Under the pieces are notes generated by a model. That model was not told the DNA's origin. It did not search any database and saw only the letters and a list, made by a program, of their open reading frames with translations. Shown piece by piece: positions 25,550-32,999 of a DNA stretch of 38,709 bases. The translations under genes and the position numbers were made by a program. Source of the stretch: a bacterium (lineage in GTDB: Bacteria > Bacillota > Clostridia > Oscillospirales > Oscillospiraceae); assembly GCA_004560305.1 (NCBI GenBank), contig SFVI01000014.1:1-38709 (forward strand). Direction: 5' to 3'. Within the stretch, counting starts at the first letter, position 1; every line of letters begins with the position of its first letter.

Positions 25550-26935
25550 TCAGAAGCCGCAGGTCAGCTCCATCATTCGAATCAGCACACGGATGCCCTG
25601 GACATAGCTGCGCTGGGCAATGCGTTCGTTGGTGCCGTGGACCCGTTCTCCGATCTCGGACGCTTCCGCCATGAAGGGGCTGCAGCGCAGGCAGGCGGGG
25701 CAGATGCGCTCATACTGCCGGGCGTCGGTGGCACCGGCGCTGATGGAGGGAATGAAAACAATATCATTATAATAGTAGTTCAGCACTTCCAGCAGCTTCT
25801 CATAGCCGAAACCGGAGGCGGGAGACAGGCGGGAGGGGTCGTTGGCCTGGGCAAAGCTCAGCTCCACCGGCAAATCCCCTACCGCTTCCCGGCAGCGCCG
25901 GTCAAGGTCGGAAACAGTGTCACCGGGAATGAGGCGGAAGTTGATGTTGGCCTCCATATCCTGGGGCAGCACGTTGCAGGCAGGGCCGCCGCCGGAGATC
26001 ATGGTGGGGGCAATGGTGGTAGCCGTCAGGGGGAAGAGCTGCTTCACACCGGCGCAGTAGGCCATGATGGCGGCGCTGTTGCCCGCTATGTCGGTCAGCA
26101 GGCTTTTCAGCGGTTCCTCCGTCACATAGGGCGCTACGGCCTCCAGGCACTGGGCCAGGGCCGCCGGCATCTCCGCCGCCTGGGCGGTGGCACATATGGC
26201 CGCGATGGCCTGGGCAAGACGCTGCAGGGAGCTGCCGCCGAAGGGATTGCTGGAATGGCCGCCCTGACCTCTGGCACGGACGGTCAGATCGGCGTAGCCC
26301 TTTTCCGCCAGATGAATCCCACAGGTCATAACGCCCGGTGCGCCGTAAATGGCGCCGTCTTCAATATTGCCGCCGCCCTCATCCAGCAGGAACTCCAGCT
26401 CCACGCCCCGGCTTTCCAGCAGCCGGGCCATGGCCAGGGAGCCGGTGTTGAAGGTCTCCTCGTCCTCACCGAAGGCCAGGTACACATCCCGCGCCGGATG
26501 CCGGCCCTGGCACAGCAGATATTCCGCCGCCTCCAGCTCGGCAAAGACCTGGTTCTTGATGTCCAGAGAGCCACGGCCCCAGATATAGCCCTCGGCGATG
26601 GCGCCGGAGAAGGGAGGATAGGTCCAGTCCCCTTCCGTACCGGCCTCCACGCCCACCACGTCCATATGGGACATGAAAAGCACAGGCTTCAGACCCTGAT
26701 CGCTGCCGGGAATGCGGATCAGCAGGCTGCGGCCCACCACCTCGGTAGTGGCGGCGGCCATCACAGCAGGGAAGGAATCCATAATATGCTGCCGCAGGCG
26801 GGCAAACTCCCCGTCGGTGGTGCCGTCATTGACGGTACGGCAGGTGATGGCGGCGGAAAGTCTTTGGCAGGCGGCGTCGCCATCCAGCTGGGGATAGTCC
26901 CCCTCGTTGCGGTAAAAACGCTGATAATCGGTCAT
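25550..26935 (-). CDS. M20 metallopeptidase, CPS1/PM20D1-like
   Basis: This 461-residue, zinc-dependent hydrolase has an intact set of metal and catalytic motifs: SHMDVVGVE (H90, D92), WGRGSLDIK (D125), GEDEE (E159-E160) and FLLDEGGG (D185). The dimerisation lid includes GQGGHSSNPFGG. The strings WTYPPFSGAIAEGYIWGRG and GIHLAEKGYADL point to the carboxypeptidase S / PM20D1 branch rather than DapE or PepV. The start overlaps the ABC ATPase stop by 4 bases, and the gene is last in a lysine-riboswitch operon. The likely substrate is therefore a lysine-containing dipeptide or N-acyl amino acid (inference). No signal peptide is visible, so it should be cytoplasmic. Confidence 0.88.
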   Translation of the reverse strand: MTDYQRFYRNEGDYPQLDGDAACQRLSAAITCRTVNDGTTDGEFARLRQHIMDSFPAVMAAATTEVVGRSLLIRIPGSDQGLKPVLFMSHMDVVGVEAGTEGDWTYPPFSGAIAEGYIWGRGSLDIKNQVFAELEAAEYLLCQGRHPARDVYLAFGEDEETFNTGSLAMARLLESRGVELEFLLDEGGGNIEDGAIYGAPGVMTCGIHLAEKGYADLTVRARGQGGHSSNPFGGSSLQRLAQAIAAICATAQAAEMPAALAQCLEAVAPYVTEEPLKSLLTDIAGNSAAIMAYCAGVKQLFPLTATTIAPTMISGGGPACNVLPQDMEANINFRLIPGDTVSDLDRRCREAVGDLPVELSFAQANDPSRLSPASGFGYEKLLEVLNYYYNDIVFIPSISAGATDARQYERICPACLRCSPFMAEASEIGERVHGTNERIAQRSYVQGIRVLIRMMELTCGF

Positions 26936-27678
26936 TTGTCCTCCAGATAACGGCTGAGGAATTCTCTGGTGCGGGCCTCTTTGGGATTGCCAAAGACCTC
27001 AGCGGGGCTGCCCTGCTCCAGAATGACGCCGTTATCCATAAATACCACCCGGTCGCTGACCTCCCGGGCAAAGGCCATCTCATGGGTGACCACGATCATG
27101 GTCATGCCCTGGGCGGCTAAGTTCTTCATTACATCCAGCACCTCGCCCACGATCTCCGGGTCCAGGGCGCTGGTGGGCTCGTCAAAGAGCATGATCTCCG
27201 GGTTCATGCACAGGGCGCGGGCAATGGCCACCCGCTGCTTCTGGCCGCCGGAGAGGCGGCGGCTGTCGGCATGGATAAAGTCGCCCAAGCCCACTTCCTT
27301 CAGGTGCTGGATGGCGGTTTCCTCCGCCTGCTGCCGCTTGATCTTCTTCACGGTCATGGGAGCCATGGTGCAGTTATCCAGCACGTTTTTGTTGTTGAAC
27401 AGATTGAAGCTCTGGAATACCATGCCGATGCGTTGGCGCAGGGCGTTGAGATCGGTGCCCAGATCCATCAGGTCATTGCCGTCAAACCAGATGTGGCCGG
27501 AATCGGCATACTCCAAGAGGTTAATGCAGCGCAGCAGGGTGCTCTTGCCGGAGCCGGAGGCGCCGATGATGCACACCACCTCGCCGGGCATCACCTCCAG
27601 GTCGATGCCCTTGAGGACTTTCAGATTGCCGAAGGATTTCTCCAGCTTTTCAATTCGAATTACAGGTTCCATAGTCAT
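26932..27678 (-). CDS. Polar amino acid ABC transporter, ATP-binding protein
   Basis: This 248-residue ABC ATPase is of the GlnQ/HisP type. Walker A is GASGSGKST (39-47), the signature LSGGQKQRVAIARAL lies at about 142-156, Walker B is IMLFDEPTSALDPE, and the H-loop is VTHEM. It energises import of the ligand captured by the lipoprotein. It lies 5 bases after the permease gene and overlaps the peptidase gene. All catalytic motifs are intact. Confidence 0.95.
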   Translation of the reverse strand: MTMEPVIRIEKLEKSFGNLKVLKGIDLEVMPGEVVCIIGASGSGKSTLLRCINLLEYADSGHIWFDGNDLMDLGTDLNALRQRIGMVFQSFNLFNNKNVLDNCTMAPMTVKKIKRQQAEETAIQHLKEVGLGDFIHADSRRLSGGQKQRVAIARALCMNPEIMLFDEPTSALDPEIVGEVLDVMKNLAAQGMTMIVVTHEMAFAREVSDRVVFMDNGVILEQGSPAEVFGNPKEARTREFLSRYLEDK

Positions 27679-27683
27679 TCACC

Positions 27684-28880
27684 TCAGTTAGAGCTGGGAA
27701 TATCCTTGACGGCGGTGTCAAGCTTCCGGGAGATGGCCTTCATCAGCAGGGAAGAGAAATAGGTCAGAATCAGATAGAAGATGGCGGCGATGCAGTAGGT
27801 CTCCAGAGCCTTGAAGTAGATGCCGCTGACGGTGGTGGTGGCATACATCAGGTCCATGCAGCCGATGACGCTGAGCACGGAGGAGTCCTTGATGTTGATG
27901 ATAAACTCGTTGCCAATGGCGGGGATGCTGTTCTTCACCGCCTGGGGGAACACCACCTTCAGCATGGTCTGCCAGCTGCTCATGCCCAGGGAGCGGGCTG
28001 CCTCGGTCTGGCCGTGGTCGATGGACTCAATGCCGCCCCGCAGCACCTCCGCCAGGTAGGCGGTGGAGTTGAGGGAAACGGTCATCAATCCGGAGATGAA
28101 GAAGCTCCAGACCTGGTTGATCTCCGTCACAGTCATACCGGTGCTCTTGAAGATGCCAAAGCCGGCATAGTAGAAGATCAGAGCCTGCACCATCATGGGG
28201 GTGCCCCGGATGACGGTGATGTAGAGGCTGGCAAAGTTCCGGCCAATGGACTTGAAGAATCGCACCAGGTCACTGTCCTGCCGGTCCGGCTGCTGGATGC
28301 GCAGGGTCACCAGGAACAGAGCCAGCACAAAGGCGATCAGAGTACCCAGGAGGGCGATGCGCACCGTGGTCCAGATGCCCATGCGGAAGAAGGTCTTGCC
28401 GTTATAGAGCATATACACCATGCTCTGGAAGAAACCGTCGGGCATCCGGGACGCGGTGGCGCTGTCCCGGATGACCACACAAAGGTGCATCAGGGGCCGG
28501 TCAATCAGCAGCAGCAGGGCCCCGGCGCACATCACATAGGAGGCGATGCGGGCAACGCGAATCATCTTCTCGCTTTTGAACACGGTCTGCTTATAGGTCT
28601 TCCAGTTGCAGAGCTTCACCGTCAGCGCCACAAAGGCCAGGGCCAGAAAGGCCAGGCACAGCAGCGCCGGCAGGTACAGCAGAGGGGAGTTGCCAAGGAA
28701 GCTCAATTCCGACGGCGGTGTGGTTGCCGTATACAGTCCCAATGCGGCAACAACCGAGCCGCCAAAATATACATAGGGGTGATCCCTTGTGATAAAGTTT
28801 CTTAAAGAATGATTGCTTTGCTTGCCGTTCAAGCGGCTTAGCGGCCTGCTTCTGCGGCAGCTGGGTTTCATCACCATCAT
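27684..28880 (-). CDS. Amino acid ABC transporter permease with N-terminal extension
   Basis: Residues ~165-398 are a HisM/GlnP-type permease domain. They include GIWTTVRIALLGTL, the EAA loop region around ARSLGMSSWQTMLKVVFPQA, and several membrane segments. The 165-residue N-terminal part is extra compared with the usual ~220-residue proteins and has about three hydrophobic segments (around 40-55, 68-90 and 112-137). The start at 28880 has GGAGG six bases upstream, so the long form is supported. The 398-residue single protein probably forms a homodimer in the transporter. What the extension does is unknown. Confidence 0.9.
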   Translation of the reverse strand: MMVMKPSCRRSRPLSRLNGKQSNHSLRNFITRDHPYVYFGGSVVAALGLYTATTPPSELSFLGNSPLLYLPALLCLAFLALAFVALTVKLCNWKTYKQTVFKSEKMIRVARIASYVMCAGALLLLIDRPLMHLCVVIRDSATASRMPDGFFQSMVYMLYNGKTFFRMGIWTTVRIALLGTLIAFVLALFLVTLRIQQPDRQDSDLVRFFKSIGRNFASLYITVIRGTPMMVQALIFYYAGFGIFKSTGMTVTEINQVWSFFISGLMTVSLNSTAYLAEVLRGGIESIDHGQTEAARSLGMSSWQTMLKVVFPQAVKNSIPAIGNEFIINIKDSSVLSVIGCMDLMYATTTVSGIYFKALETYCIAAIFYLILTYFSSLLMKAISRKLDTAVKDIPSSN

Positions 28881-28911
28881 GATAAGCCTCCGTTGGCAGT
28901 TATTTCAGGGG

Positions 28912-28943
28912 ATCAGCGGACCGTTTTGTTCCGGTCCGCTGAT
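28912..28943 (-). promoter_or_regulatory. Intercistronic hairpin after the binding-protein gene
   Basis: ATCAGCGGACCG and CGGTCCGCTGAT form a perfect 12-bp stem with an 8-base loop between the binding-protein stop and the permease start. There is no T-run, so it is more likely an mRNA-stabilising or attenuating structure that favours high expression of the binding protein than a full terminator. Confidence 0.65.
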
Positions 28944-28956
28944 GAATACGATTAAC

Positions 28957-29835
28957 TCAGGTGGGCTGATTCTCCACGGCCCAATCCCACAGAGCGGTCA
29001 GCTCATCCTGGCTGTACTCGGCCAGGGAGGCGTTGACCTGCTGGAGCAGATCGGTATCGCTCTTGCGCAGACCCACGCAGGAGCCGGTGAAGCCCAGCTC
29101 GAAGCCGTCGCCCTCGGCGAACTCCACAACGACATAGTCGGGGTTCAGGGCCAGGTAGCCGGGAGCGTTCTCCAGGTTGATGACGATGGCGTCACAGGTG
29201 CCCTGGTCCAGGCGGGAGATCATGTTGGGAACGCTCTCCACAGGGGGCAGGTGGTTCACGCCGTCCATCTGGTCGATGACGGTGTCCAGCTTGGTGTCCT
29301 TCTGGCCCAGCACGCTGGCGCCGGCAAAGTCATGGATGGTGGTGCCGCCCACGAACTGGGAGTCAGGCAGGAGCATCAGGGCGTACTCGGTGCTGTGGTA
29401 GGGGTCGGAGAAGTTGATGGACTGGCGGCGCTCCTCGGTGTCGGCCATGCCGGCAATGATGGCGTCGATCTGGCCCTGATTCAGAGCCTCGATCAGGCCG
29501 CCCCAGGCCAGCTTCACAATGACCAGTTCACAGCCAAGGGAATCGGCAATGTGCTTTGCGACCTGCACATCATAGCCTTCGGCATAGGCGCCGGGTACGT
29601 TCTCAACAGGCCAGTTGGAGTCGGTGGCGGTGTCTTCCTGCCAGTTGCTGGGGGCATAGGCGCACTCCATACCCACGCGGAACTGCTTGACTTCGGCGGC
29701 AGGCGCTTCGGTTGCGGGGGCTTCCGCTGCGGGAGCCTGGGTGGCGGCGGGGGCGCTGCTGCTGCCGCAGGCAGCGAGAGCAAGGATCATGAGGGCTGCA
29801 AGCAGCATACTGATAATTCTTCTGGTCATTTTCAT
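28957..29835 (-). CDS. Amino acid ABC transporter substrate-binding lipoprotein
   Basis: This 292-residue protein has a lipoprotein signal peptide: a basic start MKMTRR, a hydrophobic core, and the lipobox LAAC with the modified Cys at 23. An Ala/Pro/Glu-rich linker (about 24-48) precedes a type 3 extracellular solute-binding domain (FRVGMECAYAPSNWQ through LTALWDWAVENQ). The SINFSDPYHSTEYALM segment is typical of polar amino-acid binders. It is the first gene behind a lysine riboswitch, so lysine or a related cationic compound is the likely ligand (inference from regulation). Confidence 0.92.
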   Translation of the reverse strand: MKMTRRIISMLLAALMILALAACGSSSAPAATQAPAAEAPATEAPAAEVKQFRVGMECAYAPSNWQEDTATDSNWPVENVPGAYAEGYDVQVAKHIADSLGCELVIVKLAWGGLIEALNQGQIDAIIAGMADTEERRQSINFSDPYHSTEYALMLLPDSQFVGGTTIHDFAGASVLGQKDTKLDTVIDQMDGVNHLPPVESVPNMISRLDQGTCDAIVINLENAPGYLALNPDYVVVEFAEGDGFELGFTGSCVGLRKSDTDLLQQVNASLAEYSQDELTALWDWAVENQPT

Positions 29836-29885
29836 TTCCGTCCTTTCAAGCGATACAGGTTTTGCTTATTATGGGTCTTGCAATA

Positions 29886-29923
29886 CAAAAAGCCATGGCT
29901 GCGTGTATCGCATCCATGGCTTA
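29886..29923 (-). terminator. Riboswitch-controlled terminator
   Basis: On the minus strand, AAGCCATGG pairs with CCATGGCTT and is followed by TTTTT. It lies between the lysine aptamer and the binding-protein start, the position expected for the expression platform. Bound lysine should favour this terminator and switch the operon off. Confidence 0.85.
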
Positions 29924-29967
29924 ATGACAAAATCATCATCCCGGGAAAAGCCCCGGAACTTCCCGCC

Positions 29968-30136
29968 AATGATAGCGCTCCACAAAATTTGTGACAGTCC
30001 GGCGGATATTCTCCGCCAGCCCAACAGAAAACGTTCAGAACCGTTTCCCATTTCGGCGATCCTTCCTTTCACCCCATCCAGAGCTCTGACTCCTTATGTG
30101 ATGGCGGCTACTGATAATGACCGCGCCTCTACCATT
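29968..30136 (-). ncRNA. Lysine riboswitch (L box)
   Basis: The leader matches the lysine aptamer closely. P1 pairs AAUGGUAG (30129-30136) with CUAUCAUU (29968-29975). The conserved blocks appear in order: AGAGGCGCG, CAGUAGCC, GGAGUCAGAGCUCUGGAUG, GGUGAAAGGAAGGAUCGCCG, UUGGGCUGG, GGACUGUCAC and GAGCGCUAUC. The order and wording correspond to the Bacillus lysC L box. It is followed by a terminator about 45 bases on and controls the downstream transport and peptidase operon. Confidence 0.95.
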
Positions 30137-30181
30137 GTCCCGGCTCCTTGTTTGGCGCCGGGCAATTATTAAGTTGGCATG

Positions 30182-30210
30182 AGCCTAACGCAAATCCTCG
30201 TCTTTGTCAA
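30182..30210 (-). promoter_or_regulatory. Sigma-A promoter of the riboswitch operon
   Basis: On the minus strand, TTGACA (30205-30210) is followed after 17 bases by TAGGCT (30182-30187). It lies about 45 bases upstream of the aptamer P1. A CCCGGC/GCCGGG stem lies between the promoter and P1. Confidence 0.75.
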
Positions 30211-30356
30211 TACCCATTTTTCCCTTTCTGCCAAACGCACAATTTTTTCCGTTCTTTAGCAAATATTTCCGTTGCTTTTAACGATTTAAATCGGTTGCCC
30301 TTTTGCAGCTTTTCCGGCTTTCCCGGCGCGCGTATCCACATTCTGTAGAATTTCTA

Positions 30357-30385
30357 TTGCCAAAATTCACCCTTCCTGTTAGAAT
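30357..30385 (+). promoter_or_regulatory. Sigma-A promoter of the transketolase genes
   Basis: TTGCCA (30357-30362) and TAGAAT (30380-30385) are separated by exactly 17 bases. They lie about 60 bases upstream of the first transketolase start, which has AAAGGA as ribosome site. Confidence 0.75.
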
Positions 30386-30446
30386 GGGTAGTTGAAAAAA
30401 CAAGAGTTGGGCCTTCCCCGCTCATGAATACGAAAGGAATTGCATC

Positions 30447-31292
30447 ATGGAAAAGCTCTCTGGCAAAGACCTGCGGCTCACGGCCGCCAAGGTCAGGCTG
30501 CTGGCTGTGGACGCGGTGTACACCGCCGCCTCCGGCCATCCCGGCGGCTCCCTCTCCTGCGCGGATATTCTCACCGCGCTCTATTTCAACGAGATGAACG
30601 TAGACCCGGCGCAGCCCAAATGGTCCGGGCGTGACCGTTTCGTCCTGTCCAAGGGGCACTGCTCCCCTGCCCTTTACGCCGTGCTGGCGCTGCGGGGCTT
30701 CTTCCCTGCAGAAGAACTGAAGCTCTTCCGCTCCATCAAGGCCCATTTCTCCGGGCATCCGGATATGAAGAATGTAGCGGGAGTGGATATGTCCACCGGT
30801 TCCCTGGGCCAGGGGCTCAGCACCGCCGTGGGCATGGCCATGGCCGCCAAGCTCCGCGGCCAGAGTCACCGCTGCTACGCCCTCTGCGGCGACGGCGAGC
30901 TGGCCGAGGGCCAGATCTGGGAGGCCGCCATGGCCGCCGCCAAATGGCATCTGGACAATCTGTGTGTATTTGTGGATGTGAACGGCCTGCAGATCGACGG
31001 CCGCACCGCCGATGTGATGCCTACGGAGCCGCTGGACAGGAAGTTCGAAGCCTTCAACTGGAACGTGCTGAAGATTGACGGTCATGACTTTGACCAGATC
31101 CTTTCCGCCCTTCAGGCCGCCAGGGAATGCCAGGGCAAGCCTACGGTTATTCTGGCTGCCACGGTCAAGGGCAAGGGCGTTTCCTTTATGGAGAACCAGG
31201 CCGGCTGGCACGGCAAGGCCCCCAATGCGGAGCAGTACGCCATTGCCAGGGCGGAGCTGGAAGCAGCAATTAAAGAATTGGAGGAGAACTGA
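30447..31292 (+). CDS. Transketolase, N-terminal (thiamine-diphosphate) subunit
   Basis: This 281-residue protein covers only the first domain of transketolase. The ASGHPGGSLSCADILTALYF segment is in the N-terminal part (about 28-47), followed by RDRFVLSKGH, and the thiamine diphosphate/Mg motif begins GDGELAEGQIWEA (about 149-161) with the Asn ligand expected downstream. Together with the next gene it forms a two-subunit enzyme that moves two-carbon units in the non-oxidative pentose phosphate pathway. The split form is common in Clostridia and archaea. Confidence 0.94.
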   Translation: MEKLSGKDLRLTAAKVRLLAVDAVYTAASGHPGGSLSCADILTALYFNEMNVDPAQPKWSGRDRFVLSKGHCSPALYAVLALRGFFPAEELKLFRSIKAHFSGHPDMKNVAGVDMSTGSLGQGLSTAVGMAMAAKLRGQSHRCYALCGDGELAEGQIWEAAMAAAKWHLDNLCVFVDVNGLQIDGRTADVMPTEPLDRKFEAFNWNVLKIDGHDFDQILSALQAARECQGKPTVILAATVKGKGVSFMENQAGWHGKAPNAEQYAIARAELEAAIKELEEN

Positions 31293-31293
31293 T

Positions 31294-32241
31294 ATGGCTG
31301 GAAAAATTGCGACCCGCACCGCCTATGGCGAGACCCTTGTCGAGCTGGGCGCCCAGTACCCGGAATTGGTGGTTCTGGATGCCGACCTGTCCGGCTCCAC
31401 CATGTCCAAGTTCTTTGCCGAGGCCTATCCCGATCGCTTCTTTGATTGCGGTATCGCTGAGGCCGATATGACCGGCATCGCTGCCGGTATGGCCGCCGAA
31501 GGGCTGAAGCCCTTTACCAACAGCTTTGCCATGTTTGCCGCCGGCCGGGCCTATGAGCAGATCCGCAACTCCATCGCCTATCCCCAGCTGAACGTGAAGG
31601 TGGTGGGCTCCCACGGCGGCGTTTCCGTGGGCGAGGACGGCGCCACCCACCAGTGCATTGAGGACTTCGCCCTGATGCGGGCCATCCCCGGGATGCTGGT
31701 CTGCTGCCCCTGCGACGGCAACGAGATGCGCCACACGGTCAAGGCACTGATCGACTACGAGGGGCCGGCTTATCTGCGGCTTCAGCGCCTGGCCACCGAG
31801 GTCTTTACCGATGAACTGCCCGATTACCATTTTGCCCTGGGCAAGGGCTGCACCCTCCGTCCGGGCAGCGACGTCACCGTCATCGCCACGGGCCTGATGG
31901 TCAGCAAGGCCCTCCAGGCAGCAGAGCTGCTTGCCGCTGAGGGGATCAGCGTGCGGGTCATCAATATTCACACCATCAAGCCCCTGGATGAGGAGCTGGT
32001 GCTCCGGGCAGCCCAGGAGACCGGCTGCATTGTCACCAGTGAGGAGCACTCCGTTATTGGCGGGCTGGGCAGCGCCGTCAGCGAGCTGCTGAGCGAGAAG
32101 TGCCCTGTGCCGGTGCTGCGCCATGGCGTGAACGACGAATTTGGCCGCAGCGGCACCGCCGCCGCCGTGCTGGATTATTTTGGGCTGAACGCCGAGGGCA
32201 TCGCCGCCAAGGTGCGGGAGGCTTTGAAACTGAAAAAATGA
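31294..32241 (+). CDS. Transketolase, C-terminal subunit
   Basis: This 315-residue protein supplies the pyrimidine-binding and C-terminal domains of the split transketolase. It shows LDADLSGSTMSKFF, FFDCGIAEADMTGIAAGMA with the catalytic glutamate, and a C-terminal domain with VTVIATGLMVSKAL. The ATG at 31294 follows a GGAGGA site located in the end of the first subunit gene, with only one base between the genes. A longer in-frame opening upstream translates in the wrong sense for the family and is not used. Confidence 0.94.
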   Translation: MAGKIATRTAYGETLVELGAQYPELVVLDADLSGSTMSKFFAEAYPDRFFDCGIAEADMTGIAAGMAAEGLKPFTNSFAMFAAGRAYEQIRNSIAYPQLNVKVVGSHGGVSVGEDGATHQCIEDFALMRAIPGMLVCCPCDGNEMRHTVKALIDYEGPAYLRLQRLATEVFTDELPDYHFALGKGCTLRPGSDVTVIATGLMVSKALQAAELLAAEGISVRVINIHTIKPLDEELVLRAAQETGCIVTSEEHSVIGGLGSAVSELLSEKCPVPVLRHGVNDEFGRSGTAAAVLDYFGLNAEGIAAKVREALKLKK

Positions 32242-32318
32242 TCTGTGCCCACGCGCAGCAGGCTTATCGCCCGGTTGGGCGTGGATAGTTTATTTCGGAC
32301 AAAAAAGAGGGATTGCTT

Positions 32319-32732
32319 ATGTGGTTTGTTTTTGCTCTTCTTTCGGCGGTTTTTGCCGCTCTGACTTCCATCCTGGCCAAGGTGGGGATTGAAGGGGTCA
32401 ACAGCAACCTGGCCACTGCCCTGCGCACGCTGGTGGTGCTGGCCATGGCCTGGATGATGGTGTTTGTCACCAACGCCCAGGGCGGCATCGGGGCAATCAG
32501 CCGGAAAAGCTGGCTGTTTCTGATCCTCTCCGGCCTTGCCACCGGGGCTTCCTGGCTATGCTACTACAAGGCGCTGCAGATCGGCGAGGCCTCCAAGGTG
32601 GTGCCCATTGACAAGCTGAGCATCGTGTTCACCCTGGTGCTGGCCTGGACCTTTCTCCATGAACAGGTCAACGCCAAATCCATTTTCGGCTGTCTGCTGA
32701 TCGTGGCGGGAACCCTGGTGATGGTGCTATAG
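32319..32732 (+). CDS. Half-size EamA/DMT-family transporter
   Basis: This 137-residue membrane protein has about five hydrophobic segments and a single EamA repeat instead of the usual two (full-length proteins are about 290 residues). It contains the family string GLATGASWLCYYKALQIGEA and ends with GCLLIVAGTLVMVL. It probably works as a dimer. The ATG at 32319 is preferred, because GAGG is 8 bases upstream; the TTG at 32313 is too close to that site. The substrate is not readable. It follows the transketolase pair on the same strand. Confidence 0.85.
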   Translation: MWFVFALLSAVFAALTSILAKVGIEGVNSNLATALRTLVVLAMAWMMVFVTNAQGGIGAISRKSWLFLILSGLATGASWLCYYKALQIGEASKVVPIDKLSIVFTLVLAWTFLHEQVNAKSIFGCLLIVAGTLVMVL

Positions 32733-32791
32733 GATAAAATCAGCCGAGGGTGTTCTTTCGTTTCCAATCAGCAGCGCAGCGAATAAACCGC

Positions 32792-32832
32792 AAGCCGCCG
32801 TTTATGGGTCTCCCCATGGACGGCGGCTTTTT
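32792..32832 (+). terminator. Rho-independent terminator after the EamA gene
   Basis: AAGCCGCCGT and ACGGCGGCTT form a perfect stem followed by TTTTT. It lies about 60 bases after the transporter stop and separates the transketolase/EamA unit from the UvrA-like gene. Confidence 0.85.
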
Positions 32833-32999
32833 GATGCCTATAAAACGGACACAATCCCCTGAATAATCCGACTATTGTATATAAAAATGATTTTGTAGAA
32901 TGGAAGCGCTTGGTCATAGCGTGTCCGTTTGGCAAAGAAAGTCGAGAAAAAAACTTCCGGCGCGTGTATAATACTGGGCAAAAAATGAGGGGGTTTATG

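Noticed and set aside
29869..30072. 67-codon frame upstream of the binding lipoprotein
   Set aside because: It lies within the lysine riboswitch and its terminator, so RNA structure explains the conservation.
30354..31319. 321-codon minus-strand frame opposite the first transketolase gene
   Set aside because: It is the antisense shadow of a strongly supported gene.
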